Positions 39,883 to 48,860 of a stretch of DNA of 64,000 nt are shown here, piece by piece. Where the stretch lies: positions 434,001 to 498,000 of the forward strand of contig NZ_JAEFDB010000001.1 of the NCBI RefSeq assembly GCF_016126015.1. The letters are read 5' to 3'. Made by a program: the position numbers and the translations under genes. Below the pieces are notes generated by a model. The model was given only the letters and a program-made list of their open reading frames with translations. It was not told the DNA's origin and did no database searches. The stretch is from Capnocytophaga periodontitidis (GTDB lineage: Bacteria; Bacteroidota; Bacteroidia; Flavobacteriales; Flavobacteriaceae). Numbering within the stretch: the stretch's first letter is position 1; the number at the start of each line of letters is the position of its first letter.

Positions 39883-40519
39883 TCGGGTGAGTTCCGATAA
39901 ACAAACAATAGAGAACCAGCGATTTGAAATTACAAACTTTTGCGTGAAGAAAGGGCTGTTAATAGATGATTGGATTGAAGAAACTATTAGCGGCACCAAA
40001 AGTTATAGCAAACGCCAATTGGGCAAGTTGCTAAAAAAAGTAAAGAAAGATGATATTATTATCTGCAGTGAACTGTCACGATTAGGGCGTAACTTGTTTA
40101 TGATAATGGAAATTCTCAATATATGTATGACCAAAGAGTGCCGTGTATGGACTATTAAAGACAATTACCGCTTAGGAGATGATATACAGAGCAAAGTGCT
40201 TGCTTTTGCTTTTGGTCTATCAGCCGAGATTGAGCGTAACCTTATCAGCCAACGTACTAAAGAGGCGTTGGCACGCAAAAAAGCAGAGGGAATGGTACTT
40301 GGTAGGCAAAGAGGTTTCCGCTGTAGGCTCAACCCAAAATGTACCGAGAAACACGAATGGATCGTCAAAGAATTAGAAAAGGGTACGCAGAAAAAAATCA
40401 TTGCTAAAAAATTAAAAATATCAAAAACATCCTTCTATCGTTACCTTGTATATACAGACCTTCATACGCCTGTAAATTGCCAACAGGAAGGATGGAAAGA
40501 ATATCGAATATATCATTAA
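39866..40519 (+). CDS. Serine recombinase, resolvase/invertase type (first copy)
   Basis: 217 residues. The catalytic domain has YGYIRVSSDKQTIENQR with the nucleophile Ser, CSELSRLGRN with the conserved Ser/Arg, and AEIERNLISQRTKEAL at the dimer helix. A C-terminal helix-turn-helix (KKIIAKKLKISKTSFYRYL) binds DNA. Such enzymes resolve dimers or invert segments; here it may be a phage resolvase or inversion enzyme. A paralogue follows directly. No invertible fibre segment is seen nearby. Confidence 0.88.
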   Translation: MVYGYIRVSSDKQTIENQRFEITNFCVKKGLLIDDWIEETISGTKSYSKRQLGKLLKKVKKDDIIICSELSRLGRNLFMIMEILNICMTKECRVWTIKDNYRLGDDIQSKVLAFAFGLSAEIERNLISQRTKEALARKKAEGMVLGRQRGFRCRLNPKCTEKHEWIVKELEKGTQKKIIAKKLKISKTSFYRYLVYTDLHTPVNCQQEGWKEYRIYH

Positions 40520-40535
40520 ACAATAATTTAATAAA

Positions 40536-40579
40536 TGTAGTACAATTAGAAATACAATAACTATGGTATACGGATATAT
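40536..40579. repeat. 44-bp direct repeat, second copy
   Basis: Identical to 39839-39882; it spans the leader and first codons of the second recombinase gene. Confidence 0.85.
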
Positions 40580-41168
40580 ACGCGTAAGCACTGACAAACA
40601 AACTGTAGAAAACCAACGCTATGAAATAAAGAATTTTTGCAAGAAAAATAATATGAAAATAGATGGTTGGATTTTAGATGAAGGTATTTCAGGAACTAAA
40701 GATCCTGAAAAACGTGAATTAGGAAAACTATTAACAAAGGCAAAATCAGGTGATTATATTCTTTGTTCAGAACTTTCTCGTTTGGGGCGCAGCTTAATGA
40801 TGATTATGGCCATTTTAAACGAGTGTAGTAAGAAAAAAGTGAATATCTGGACTATTAAAGATAATTATCGTTTAGATAATGATATTAGTAGCGCAGTGAT
40901 AGCTTTTGCTTATGGGCTTTCGGCACAAATAGAAAGACAACTTATATCTCAACGAACCAAAGAAGCATTGGCACGCAAAAAGGCTGAGGGGGTAGTATTA
41001 GGGCGTCCAAAAGGACACAAATCTGCTAAAACTAAACTCACAGGAAAAGAAGAACAAATAATAGAACTTTTAGAAAATAACATTAGTTATAGTGCTATCG
41101 GGAGATTAACTAAAGTTCATAGACTTACCGTAGCTTCTTTTGTAAAAAGACATAACCTAAAAAAATAA
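40563..41168 (+). CDS. Serine recombinase, resolvase/invertase type (second copy)
   Basis: 201 residues, similar to the preceding protein across the catalytic domain (YGYIRVSTDKQTVENQR, CSELSRLGRSL, AQIERQLISQRTKEAL). It has a different C-terminal helix-turn-helix (YSAIGRLTKVHRLTVASF), so the target site probably differs. The DNA is more AT-rich than the first copy, so the two are not a recent simple duplication despite the shared 44-bp start. Confidence 0.88.
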   Translation: MVYGYIRVSTDKQTVENQRYEIKNFCKKNNMKIDGWILDEGISGTKDPEKRELGKLLTKAKSGDYILCSELSRLGRSLMMIMAILNECSKKKVNIWTIKDNYRLDNDISSAVIAFAYGLSAQIERQLISQRTKEALARKKAEGVVLGRPKGHKSAKTKLTGKEEQIIELLENNISYSAIGRLTKVHRLTVASFVKRHNLKK

Positions 41169-41175
41169 AATACCT

Positions 41176-41934
41176 ATGAAATCTGTAATCACCCCAGAAA
41201 AAGCAGCGTTTATTCGTGAGCATTACCTTAAACTATCAGGTAAAAGAATTGCAAAAACATTAGGTGTATCACCTTATGCAGTTCAGAGATTTATGCGCAA
41301 AAATAACCTTAGAATATCAGCTGAATTATGTGCTTTTTTCAAAAGCGAGGGAATAAAAAGACCTCTCAACGAAGAAGAAGTTACTTTTATTCACGAACAT
41401 ATTCGCAATCATTCTTTAAAGTGGATAGCCAAAGCATTAAATAGAAGTTGTGTTACAATTAGAAAAGAAGCACACCGCTTAGGGTATACTGAACTACTGA
41501 AAGAAAAATCGCTAATTAGTAGATATCAAAAAGGGAAAATTCCTGAAAACAAAGGTATCAAAATGTCAGAAGAAACTTATGAGAAGGTAAAACACACTTT
41601 TTTTAAGAAAGGGCATTTACCTCATAATACCCTCACTGATTATACTGAGGTGATTCGCAATGAAAAAGGTATTTCTTACATCTATATAAAGATACCTGGA
41701 GCGAGAAAAGCAATTCCTAAGCACCGTTATCTATGGGAGCAAGCACACGGAACAATACCTAAAGGGTATAATGTTATTTTTAAAAATGGGAATACGCTCG
41801 ATTGCTGTTTAGAAAATTTAGCGTGTGTGAGCAATGAAGAACTTATGCAAAAAAATACTATTCACCGTTATCCTAATGAGTTAAAAACAGCTATTAAACA
41901 GATTTCTAAAATAAAAAAACAACTAACAAAATGA
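41176..41934 (+). CDS. HNH homing endonuclease-like protein
   Basis: 252 residues. Two helix-turn-helix-like units (residues 5-45 and 70-105: SLKWIAKALNRSCVTIRKEA) precede an HNH-type nuclease unit at about 180-225. There KHRYLWEQAHG, VIFKNGN and LDCCLENLACVS correspond to the H, N and H-rich positions of phage HNH proteins. The stop overlaps the next start by four bases (ATGA). Probably a selfish endonuclease or one assisting packaging or replication. Confidence 0.78.
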   Translation: MKSVITPEKAAFIREHYLKLSGKRIAKTLGVSPYAVQRFMRKNNLRISAELCAFFKSEGIKRPLNEEEVTFIHEHIRNHSLKWIAKALNRSCVTIRKEAHRLGYTELLKEKSLISRYQKGKIPENKGIKMSEETYEKVKHTFFKKGHLPHNTLTDYTEVIRNEKGISYIYIKIPGARKAIPKHRYLWEQAHGTIPKGYNVIFKNGNTLDCCLENLACVSNEELMQKNTIHRYPNELKTAIKQISKIKKQLTK

Positions 41935-42257
41935 ACTTAGACGACTTAAACGAAACCTTATTCAAACTTTTAGACGACATCAAAGAGGAGCGCGTCGATA
42001 CTTCAAAAGCACAAGCGATGACTAATGTTGCTAATACCATTATCAATTCAGCTAAGATACAGCTTCAAGGAATTAAACAAATGCAAGACTCTGGCATAGT
42101 ACCTTTAACAATGAAAGACTGTAGTCCGAAATTGTTAGGTGACTTATATGATCAAAAGAGTTCTTTTGCTAAAAAACTCGGCTACTCTAATGTAGCAGAA
42201 GCTATTGGAAAAATGGGAAAAGAGCAATTTAATAAACTATTTGAAGAAAGAAACTGA
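41931..42257 (+). CDS. Hypothetical helical early protein
   Basis: 108 residues starting in the ATGA overlap. It is helical and acidic at the start (LNETLFKLLDDIKEERVDT), then KAQAMTNVANTIINSAKIQ, a pattern common in phage proteins next to primase. A role as regulator or loader is unproven. It ends 2 bases before the primase-helicase. Confidence 0.6.
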   Translation: MNLDDLNETLFKLLDDIKEERVDTSKAQAMTNVANTIINSAKIQLQGIKQMQDSGIVPLTMKDCSPKLLGDLYDQKSSFAKKLGYSNVAEAIGKMGKEQFNKLFEERN

Positions 42258-42259
42258 TT

Positions 42260-45200
42260 ATGATTAAATCATCAGTCATAGATAAATTATACGAAGCCGA
42301 CCTTTGTCAAGCTATTGGCAGGGTGTATACCGATGCTTCGTATAAGATACGCAATAACGGAACGGCGGAGGGGTGCTCGCCTTTCAAAAACGAACGCACC
42401 CCCAGCTTCAAGGTTTCCAATGTAAAGAATATATGGAAAGACTTCGGTTCGGGTAAAGGAGGTACAAGCATTATCGACTTTGTCCAAGCCTATAAGGGAG
42501 TTGATTTCCTCGAGGCGGTTAAACTCGCCTGCGAAACCCTCAACATTCCTATAGAATACGAGAAAGAAACCGACGAGCAAAAAGAAAAGCGCACCCAAAA
42601 GCAAAGCCTTACACAAATACTCAAGAAAACTGCCGAAATATACCGTCAGAACTTTGTGAGTTTGCCCCCTGAGAGCGAAGCCAAGAAGTATATGCTTAGC
42701 CGTAATTTCACCGATGAGATTGTGGATAACTTCGGTATAGGGTATGCCTTGGCAGGCTTGTACGAGGCTTTCAAAGAGCAGGCTATCGTGAGCGATGGCG
42801 AAGCATTAGGGCTGTTGCGCAAGAATAACCAAGGCAACTATTACGACTTCTTCAAAGGGCGTATTATTTTCCCTATTTGCGACAAATATGGGCATTGCGT
42901 AGGCTTTGGCGGCAGAATACTTACTAACGATAAGAAGCAACCTAAGTATATCAATAGTGCTGAGTCTGATTTATTCGATAAATCCAACTTGCTGTACGGC
43001 TTCCATTTGGCGCGTAATACCATTGCCAATACGGGCGAGGTGTATTTGGTAGAAGGCTATACCGATGTAATGCGTATGCATCAGATAGGGTTTGCCAATA
43101 CCGTTGCTACCTTGGGCACGGCTCTCACCCCACAACACTTGGCACAGCTGAAGAAACTTTGCCGCAAGGTGATTATCTTCCGCGATAGCGATAGCGCAGG
43201 CCAAACGGCTGCCGAGCGCGATTTACAGCTGATATTGCAAGCGGGGTTATTTGCCGAATTAGTGGTATTCCCGTCGGAAGACAAAGAAGATCCTGACAGT
43301 ATAGGGCAACGCCCCAATGCGGTAGAACTTATCAAATACTCGCGCAACGATGCTATATTGCACCTTATTGGCGAAGCCTACCGTGCAGCCCTCGACCGCT
43401 ATACTGAAAAACACGGAGAAAGCAAAAAAGCACTGCTATTACCCGAAGACAAAAAAAACCTCACCGAATTGGCTGGGAAACTCGTAGGCTGCATTCCTGA
43501 CGATACTACCCGCGAGGCGTATACCGAGCAGCTGAAAGAGATGTTTAATGTCAAGATAACCCCAAAAAAGGAGGAAAAACCTAAACATAGTAACAACTCC
43601 CCACGCGTTCAAAGAGGGGAAGGAAGTGGTATAGACGGCTCGCTCGATAACTATCTTTTCCCCGATGAAGTAGAAGATCCTTACCTATATAAGAATGAGA
43701 TAATAGAATATGGACTTTTTCAGCACCAAAACCGCATTTATACATCAGCGGGCAAGGAGGGTAAGGAATACTTTATGTCGATTTCCAATTTCTCTATTGA
43801 AATAGTACAGCACATGCAAGATGAGAAGTTCCCTATGAAACTCATACGTATCTGCAACATCTATGGTAGCGAAAAGATTTTTGATATACTTTCCGATAAA
43901 ATCAACTCCCTACCCTCGTTTAAGAACGTGGTAACCTCATTTGGTAACTACTACTTTTCGGGAACTCCATCTCAGCACGAACGCCTTTTGCGTTATCTTT
44001 TCGACCGTATGGGTACAGGGCGTAAGATTAGCATACTCGGCTGGCAAACGGAAGGTTTTTGGGCTTGGAATAACAAAATAGTAATACCCCAGGGCGAAGA
44101 TATAGTACTCGACAAAACGGGGCTTTTCAATTACCAAAAGACTTGCTACTACATTCCTTCAGCCAATGCCAATTACGAAAATAACGCCTTTATGTACGGC
44201 GCGCAAAAGAGGTTTAAGAGTACAGACACTTCGTTAGCCCCTCCTGAATATTTTCGCCAAATGTATAAGGTACACCGCTCGCACGCCATTACGGCTATAC
44301 TTTTTGGCATTGGGGCTTTTTACCAAGACATTATTGTATCGGGTACGGGCTTCTATCCTCTGCTCTTTCTCTATGGACCTGCTTCAACGGGTAAAGATAA
44401 TCTATGCGAGGCGGTACAATCACTGATGGGTATTCCTCAAACCGCTATACAGCTTGAGGGAGGAGCGAGCACCATTAAGGCACAAATACGCGAGTTCTCT
44501 CAATTTAGCAATGGTATATCGCAACTATCGGAGTACAAGCGCGGCAACCCACAGATTGATGGTGTGCTAAAAGGCTTGTGGGACAGACGAGGCTATAAGC
44601 GAGGCACCATAGAAAGCCCCGTAGCTACCGAAGAAGTACCTATCTTATCGGCTACTATCCTTACTGGTAACGATTGCCCCGATGCTGAAGCCCTTATCAC
44701 TCGCCTACTATGGGAGGAGATGAAGCAACAAGAGTTTGACGACGAGGCAAAAAAACAGTATAATGTGCTGAAAGATATGTGCAAGAAAGGTATATCGGGT
44801 ATGGCAGACTTCTTTATCCATAAACGAAACTTCTTTGCCGACAAGTTCTTGGAAACTTACCGAGAGGCTAAGAGAAATTTTACCAAAGGAGAACTATTTA
44901 AGAATGTGCCTTCGCGTATTACCGATAACCTCTCAGTACTTCGGGCGGTATTCAATATCTTTAAAAACGATTGGATATTTCCTTTTACCGAAGAAGAGAT
45001 GTTAACGCACTTCGAGATAATGGTAGATAGCCAACGCAAGAAGATAGAAACTGACTCAGCTGCCAATCGTTTTTGGGATTGCATTTTGGTATGTATGCGG
45101 CTCACCCAGGGAGAAGCCTTACGAATGGGTATCAACCTGCGCGAGGAAGGTGGCTATCTAAGTTTTAATTTTAGCACAGTATATAGTATAGTGCAACGCC

Positions 45201-45451
45201 AATGGTTTATACAATATAGAGAGAACGCACCAAGCAAAACCGAATTACGCCGACAGATAAAAGAAGCCGAGAGCTTCGTAGGAGAAGAAAAAGCCGTACG
45301 AATAAACCTAACCATCAACAGCCCTACCAGTGCCATTAAGGTAAACATCAACAAGCTGCCTATACGTGCAGAACTCATCGCAGAGATTGAAAATCAACGA
45401 TTAAGAGGAGAAGTAAAAGACATACAAGACGATAACAATAGTTTTTTCTAA
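42260..45451 (+). CDS. Primase-helicase of element B
   Basis: 1063 residues. Residues 10-95 are a DnaG-type zinc-binding region (CSPFKNERTPSFKVS, then IWKDFGSGKGG and IIDFVQAYKG). Residues 100-330 hold the primase fold with the Toprim motifs VYLVEGYTDVM and IIFRDSDSAGQ. A linker contains PRVQRGEG. The C-terminal half carries an ATPase with Walker A YGPASTGKDN near 715 and a helicase-type core (ILTGNDCPDAEALITRLL). This protein and the adjacent GTAGGA cluster probably make up the replication module. The zinc ligands are fewer than in DnaG. Confidence 0.85.
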   Translation: MIKSSVIDKLYEADLCQAIGRVYTDASYKIRNNGTAEGCSPFKNERTPSFKVSNVKNIWKDFGSGKGGTSIIDFVQAYKGVDFLEAVKLACETLNIPIEYEKETDEQKEKRTQKQSLTQILKKTAEIYRQNFVSLPPESEAKKYMLSRNFTDEIVDNFGIGYALAGLYEAFKEQAIVSDGEALGLLRKNNQGNYYDFFKGRIIFPICDKYGHCVGFGGRILTNDKKQPKYINSAESDLFDKSNLLYGFHLARNTIANTGEVYLVEGYTDVMRMHQIGFANTVATLGTALTPQHLAQLKKLCRKVIIFRDSDSAGQTAAERDLQLILQAGLFAELVVFPSEDKEDPDSIGQRPNAVELIKYSRNDAILHLIGEAYRAALDRYTEKHGESKKALLLPEDKKNLTELAGKLVGCIPDDTTREAYTEQLKEMFNVKITPKKEEKPKHSNNSPRVQRGEGSGIDGSLDNYLFPDEVEDPYLYKNEIIEYGLFQHQNRIYTSAGKEGKEYFMSISNFSIEIVQHMQDEKFPMKLIRICNIYGSEKIFDILSDKINSLPSFKNVVTSFGNYYFSGTPSQHERLLRYLFDRMGTGRKISILGWQTEGFWAWNNKIVIPQGEDIVLDKTGLFNYQKTCYYIPSANANYENNAFMYGAQKRFKSTDTSLAPPEYFRQMYKVHRSHAITAILFGIGAFYQDIIVSGTGFYPLLFLYGPASTGKDNLCEAVQSLMGIPQTAIQLEGGASTIKAQIREFSQFSNGISQLSEYKRGNPQIDGVLKGLWDRRGYKRGTIESPVATEEVPILSATILTGNDCPDAEALITRLLWEEMKQQEFDDEAKKQYNVLKDMCKKGISGMADFFIHKRNFFADKFLETYREAKRNFTKGELFKNVPSRITDNLSVLRAVFNIFKNDWIFPFTEEEMLTHFEIMVDSQRKKIETDSAANRFWDCILVCMRLTQGEALRMGINLREEGGYLSFNFSTVYSIVQRQWFIQYRENAPSKTELRRQIKEAESFVGEEKAVRINLTINSPTSAIKVNINKLPIRAELIAEIENQRLRGEVKDIQDDNNSFF

Positions 45452-45885
45452 TAGACAAATAACCTAAAAATCCGAAAATGAACTATTTTTTTTATAAAAA
45501 CACGATTTTTTTAGAAAATGGCACTTTTTTTTTCCTACATTTCCTACAAACACTTAATATTATAATAATGAGTATATTAACTAAAAAAATACGTAGGAAA
45601 GTACGTAGGATTTGTAGGATTTCGTAGGAACTCGTAGGAAAGTGTAGGAAAATATTTTTGGTTTTCCTACGTAAAAAAAGCCGTTTCCTACACGGTAAAA
45701 AATGCTAATATATTGAAAATCAAATGTAGGATTTGTAAAAATGGCTCTGTAGGAAATGTAGGAAAAAAAAAAGCCCCTTTTTGGAAAAAAGTTACTTTTT
45801 TTCAAAAAAAATGGAGAAAACACCTTTTTTCGTTATAGATAAAATCTATACTACACCTAATACATAACCCTTAAACCATAAACAA
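45452..45885. other. Candidate replication origin: cluster of GTAGGA iterons
   Basis: The 434-base gap contains GTAGGA or its complement 13 times, with no gene. Inverted copies are at 45533, 45542, 45665 and 45686; direct copies at 45593, 45605, 45614, 45624, 45634, 45644, 45726, 45749 and 45758. Five of them are 9-10 bases apart, so they lie on one face of the helix. AT-rich stretches flank the set. This is the form of an iteron origin beside its primase-helicase. Confidence 0.65.
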
Positions 45886-46470
45886 ATGAAATACTTCTTT
45901 AAAATGCTGACGAATATAAAGGTAGATTCTGCCTATCTGCACAAGACTAATTGTGTGGTGAGCGGGCTCTATCGTGAAGGCTCATTAGTTGGCGGACTAT
46001 TACCTGCGGGAACTCAGCTTGACTTGTTGGAATATCTTAAATTTTTATACGATATATTCCCTGAGCAGAAAAGCGACTTTCCGTTATATCACTGTATCAA
46101 CCCTACTATTACTTATGCCAATGATAGTTGGGGAAAATTCTTAATGAATGAAGAATTACGAGTAACGAATGATGAGGGCACAAAAAAGAAAAAAGAGTAC
46201 TTTATCAGCAAGCCATTGCTATGTATTGAGCCTATCATTACGCATTTTAAGAAGAGTAACGCCTATATAGCTGCCCTCTACTGGCATCAGCATTTAGTAG
46301 GATTATGTGCTATTAGTGGGGTTACAAAATTGAAAGATTTTGTCCCCTACCTATATACGGTATATCCTAAAGACATCAATGAGTTAGAAACATTTGTAGA
46401 GAAGAACACCGCTATTGAGTACTATTATAACGATGAAATGATAACCATAAACAATGAAAGAAATGCTTAA
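45886..46470 (+). CDS. Hypothetical protein
   Basis: 194 residues, soluble, with no family recognised. The sequence has two similar halves: SAYLHKTNCVVSGLYREGSL with VGGLLPAGTQLDLLEYLKFL, and later SNAYIAALYWHQHLVGLCA with TKLKDFVPYLYTVYP. It may be an internal duplication of an alpha/beta unit. It is the first gene after the origin-like region and overlaps the next gene. Confidence 0.6.
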   Translation: MKYFFKMLTNIKVDSAYLHKTNCVVSGLYREGSLVGGLLPAGTQLDLLEYLKFLYDIFPEQKSDFPLYHCINPTITYANDSWGKFLMNEELRVTNDEGTKKKKEYFISKPLLCIEPIITHFKKSNAYIAALYWHQHLVGLCAISGVTKLKDFVPYLYTVYPKDINELETFVEKNTAIEYYYNDEMITINNERNA

Positions 46471-46924
46471 CATCACTTTAAACCTACCCAATTACCTTAT
46501 TAAGTATATGCGTACGCTCTATGGTGAGCCGTACGCACCCAAAGCCAATGACGAAATAGGTATCTATATCCTCAACGTGCTGCAACGCAAAAGCAACCTA
46601 TCGGAGTACCAGTACCGCCCGAAAAAAGAATTGTCGCAAACCTATCAACTTACTATTAATACAAGTAATTACGAGAAGCGTGGGGCTATCATTCTGCCAC
46701 AACAGAACGCACTAATAGTGAAGTTCGTTGACAGTCATTTTCGCAGAGAACTCTTTCGTACCGCTGTAATGAACCACTATTATTATAGTATTCCTTATAA
46801 GTTTACCATCATCAACATATTAAGGTCCTACAATATTGAAGAAAACGATTTACCTTACGATACCATTCGCAAGGATTTTAACCGCAAAAAAGAAGAAATT
46901 CAAAAACGATTATTATTAAAATGA
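46454..46924 (+). CDS. Hypothetical protein
   Basis: 156 residues, starting 17 bases before the end of the previous gene. It contains LNLPNYLIKYMRTLYGEPY and FNRKKEEIQKRLLL at the end, and a basic surface in the middle. The pattern is found in Bacteroidetes phage genes beside single-strand handling proteins, but I cannot name it. Its stop overlaps the next start (ATGA). Confidence 0.58.
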   Translation: MKEMLNITLNLPNYLIKYMRTLYGEPYAPKANDEIGIYILNVLQRKSNLSEYQYRPKKELSQTYQLTINTSNYEKRGAIILPQQNALIVKFVDSHFRRELFRTAVMNHYYYSIPYKFTIINILRSYNIEENDLPYDTIRKDFNRKKEEIQKRLLLK

Positions 46925-47214
46925 ACACCCTACACCTCACCATCAAAAAGAAATGGTTTGATATGATACTATCGGGCGTAAAGACAGAAGAGTATCGCGA
47001 CATCAAACCGTATTACAACCTTCGTCTTATAGGAAGAGAGTACGACAGTGTTGTCTTTCGCAATGGCTATGCTCGTGATGCTCCAAGTCTCACCATAGAA
47101 TTAAAAACCATACGCTTTGGCACTGGTAAACCCGAATGGGGTGCAGAAGAAGGTAAAACCTACTTCGTACTATACTTAGGAAAAATTATTAACATTAAAA
47201 ATATCAACAAATGA
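46921..47214 (+). CDS. ASCH-domain protein
   Basis: 97 residues. The N-terminal pattern LTIKKKWFDMILSGVKTEEYR, followed by YDSVVFRNGY and the late KTYFVLYLGKI, fits the ASCH domain, an RNA-binding PUA-like fold also used in nucleotide deamidation. Phages often carry it. Coupled at both ends by ATGA overlaps. Confidence 0.75.
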   Translation: MNTLHLTIKKKWFDMILSGVKTEEYRDIKPYYNLRLIGREYDSVVFRNGYARDAPSLTIELKTIRFGTGKPEWGAEEGKTYFVLYLGKIINIKNINK

Positions 47215-47477
47215 TAACAGAAATTAAAGAGGGAGCGTTTATTTATTGCTCTAAGGATAATATGCCATATAAACTTATGGGAGTTATTACTGAAGATGGT
47301 TTAAACTTATTTCTAAAATTAATAAGAGATTGCTTCGTATTTGAAGGAGTAAGTTGTGACATTAGAGAAGTTTATGATGTAACTACATCACTTATTTGGA
47401 ATAAAAAAACTGAGTTTAAGAACTTGAAGTTTAAATTAGAATTCATGTCTATAGCAATCAATTCAGAAAAGATATAG
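47211..47477 (+). CDS. Hypothetical small protein
   Basis: 88 residues beginning at the ATGA overlap. It is rich in predicted strands (GAFIYCSKDNMPYKLMGVI, then LIRDCFVFEGVSCD). No family recognised. The composition is AT-rich like its neighbours. Confidence 0.5.
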   Translation: MITEIKEGAFIYCSKDNMPYKLMGVITEDGLNLFLKLIRDCFVFEGVSCDIREVYDVTTSLIWNKKTEFKNLKFKLEFMSIAINSEKI

Positions 47478-47518
47478 AATATGAAAAACCTATCTTTAAA
47501 CAAATAATTAAACAACAA

Positions 47519-47743
47519 ATGAGAACAATCAAAGATTTAACCGTAAAAGTAACCTACAGTGTAGGTTTATCAGATGTAAAAGTACCTGAAGAGGTAGCCA
47601 AACAATTAGAACAAATGGCTGATTATGGATTTTCCATTTGTGATAGTGAAATAAACAAATTTCCTGAAGCTTTTGAATGGTGCAGTGAAAATATAAGTGA
47701 GGATGATGCCCTCTACTGGGAATACGAAGTAGAAATTGACTAA
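47519..47743 (+). CDS. Small acidic protein
   Basis: 74 residues, net strongly negative (ICDSEINKFPEAFEWCSE, then NISEDDALYWEYEVEID). The beginning MRTIKDLTVKVTYSVGLSDV is predicted strand. Unknown function; acidic phage proteins of this size are sometimes DNA mimics, which is only a possibility. Confidence 0.52.
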   Translation: MRTIKDLTVKVTYSVGLSDVKVPEEVAKQLEQMADYGFSICDSEINKFPEAFEWCSENISEDDALYWEYEVEID

Positions 47744-47764
47744 TAACACTAAAAATATCAACAA

Positions 47765-48178
47765 ATGAGAACAATCAAATTTAGAGCATTATCAATCTTT
47801 AAAGGTAAAGGGTGGCTATATGGAATACCTTCTTGGGATTTTACTCACTTATTTTCTACTGATGAGGATAATTTAGACGGCTTTAGCTGTTTTGAATGTC
47901 ACCCCGAAACAATAAGTCAATTTACTGGGCAACACGACAAAAATGGCACTGAAATCTATGAGGGCGACATTCTTGCCCACGATTATGGAGGTTACAGCCT
48001 TATTGTGTACCGAGAGGAATGTATGGCATTCTGCCGTATTGATGCCAAAGATGTAGGCAACATCAATGGGTATTACAATCTTCACGAAGAGGCTTGGCGT
48101 TCGTGTTTGCAACGTGCCAAAGTTATTGGAAACCAATATGAAAACCCCGAATTGTTAAATTATAAAGAAGAAGATTAG
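47765..48178 (+). CDS. YopX-family phage protein
   Basis: 137 residues with the YopX pattern: a start MRTIKFRALS with a following GWLYG, then TISQFTGQHDKNGTEIYEGD and a beta end with VIGNQYENPEL. YopX proteins are frequent in phages and prophages; their function is unknown. Length and motif spacing are normal. Confidence 0.85.
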   Translation: MRTIKFRALSIFKGKGWLYGIPSWDFTHLFSTDEDNLDGFSCFECHPETISQFTGQHDKNGTEIYEGDILAHDYGGYSLIVYREECMAFCRIDAKDVGNINGYYNLHEEAWRSCLQRAKVIGNQYENPELLNYKEED

Positions 48179-48181
48179 ACA

Positions 48182-48412
48182 ATGGAAAATACTTTAATGG
48201 TAGAAAAAATCAAAGAATCTGTATTAAAAGATATAACAGAAAAACAAAAAGAAGGAAAATCTATCTCAGAAATATTAGAAGAAAGTAGAGGTTTTACAAT
48301 AACAAATACCTACTACTACAACAATTTTGTAAATTTAAATAGAAACAATGAAAACAATCCAAGAACTCGTGCCCCTTATCCAAGAGTGGGCAAAAGAAAG
48401 AAAAATCTATGA
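48182..48412 (+). CDS. Hypothetical small protein
   Basis: 76 residues, helical at the start (MVEKIKESVLKDITEKQKEG) and Asn/Tyr-rich after (TNTYYYNNFVNLNRNNENN). Its last 21 codons overlap the MazG-like gene in another frame, so the true end or existence is somewhat uncertain. Confidence 0.42.
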   Translation: MENTLMVEKIKESVLKDITEKQKEGKSISEILEESRGFTITNTYYYNNFVNLNRNNENNPRTRAPYPRVGKRKKNL

Positions 48413-48860
48413 GCAACTAACGCCTTTTGACGAACTCCTGAAAACACACGAGGAGGTTGGCGAACTCATCAAAGCGTGTTATAACAATGACAAACCCGCT
48501 ATTCAGGATGCTATTGGCGATGTAATGGTAACACTGATTAACTATTGTTACTTTATAGAATTGGATGCTATAAAGTATATTAAGCAAGCGGTTGATCTAT
48601 CCGTAACAGGTTATTATACCATCTCATACGTAATAAACGCTCATAACGCTTTAGGTAGATTGATAAGCCTTTATGTATGGAATGAAGGCAAAGAAATATC
48701 TGAACCAAGCGGACTTAGAATTTTTAGTATCATACACTATCTCAACGGTATTGCTCATTTGGAAGGCACTACCATTGAGGAGTGCCTAAACATCGCATAC
48801 AACGAAATCAAAGACAGAAAAGGCAAAATTATTAACGGAAAATTTATCAAAGATGAATAA
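48348..48860 (+). CDS. MazG-like nucleotide pyrophosphohydrolase (element B copy)
   Basis: 170 residues. EEVGELIKACYNND and AIQDAIGDVMVTLINYCY are the metal-binding motifs. The first 70 and last 40 residues are almost identical to the protein at 15798 in element A, while residues about 75-125 are unrelated, which points to recombination between the elements or exchange of the middle. Same likely role in nucleotide pool control. Overlaps the next gene by 8 bases. Confidence 0.8.
   Translation: MKTIQELVPLIQEWAKERKIYEQLTPFDELLKTHEEVGELIKACYNNDKPAIQDAIGDVMVTLINYCYFIELDAIKYIKQAVDLSVTGYYTISYVINAHNALGRLISLYVWNEGKEISEPSGLRIFSIIHYLNGIAHLEGTTIEECLNIAYNEIKDRKGKIINGKFIKDE

Noticed and set aside
45593-45649. 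CRISPR array
   Set aside because: GTAGGA boxes are 6-8 bases with 3-6 base spacing, far from repeat-spacer size; no cas genes are seen in the window.
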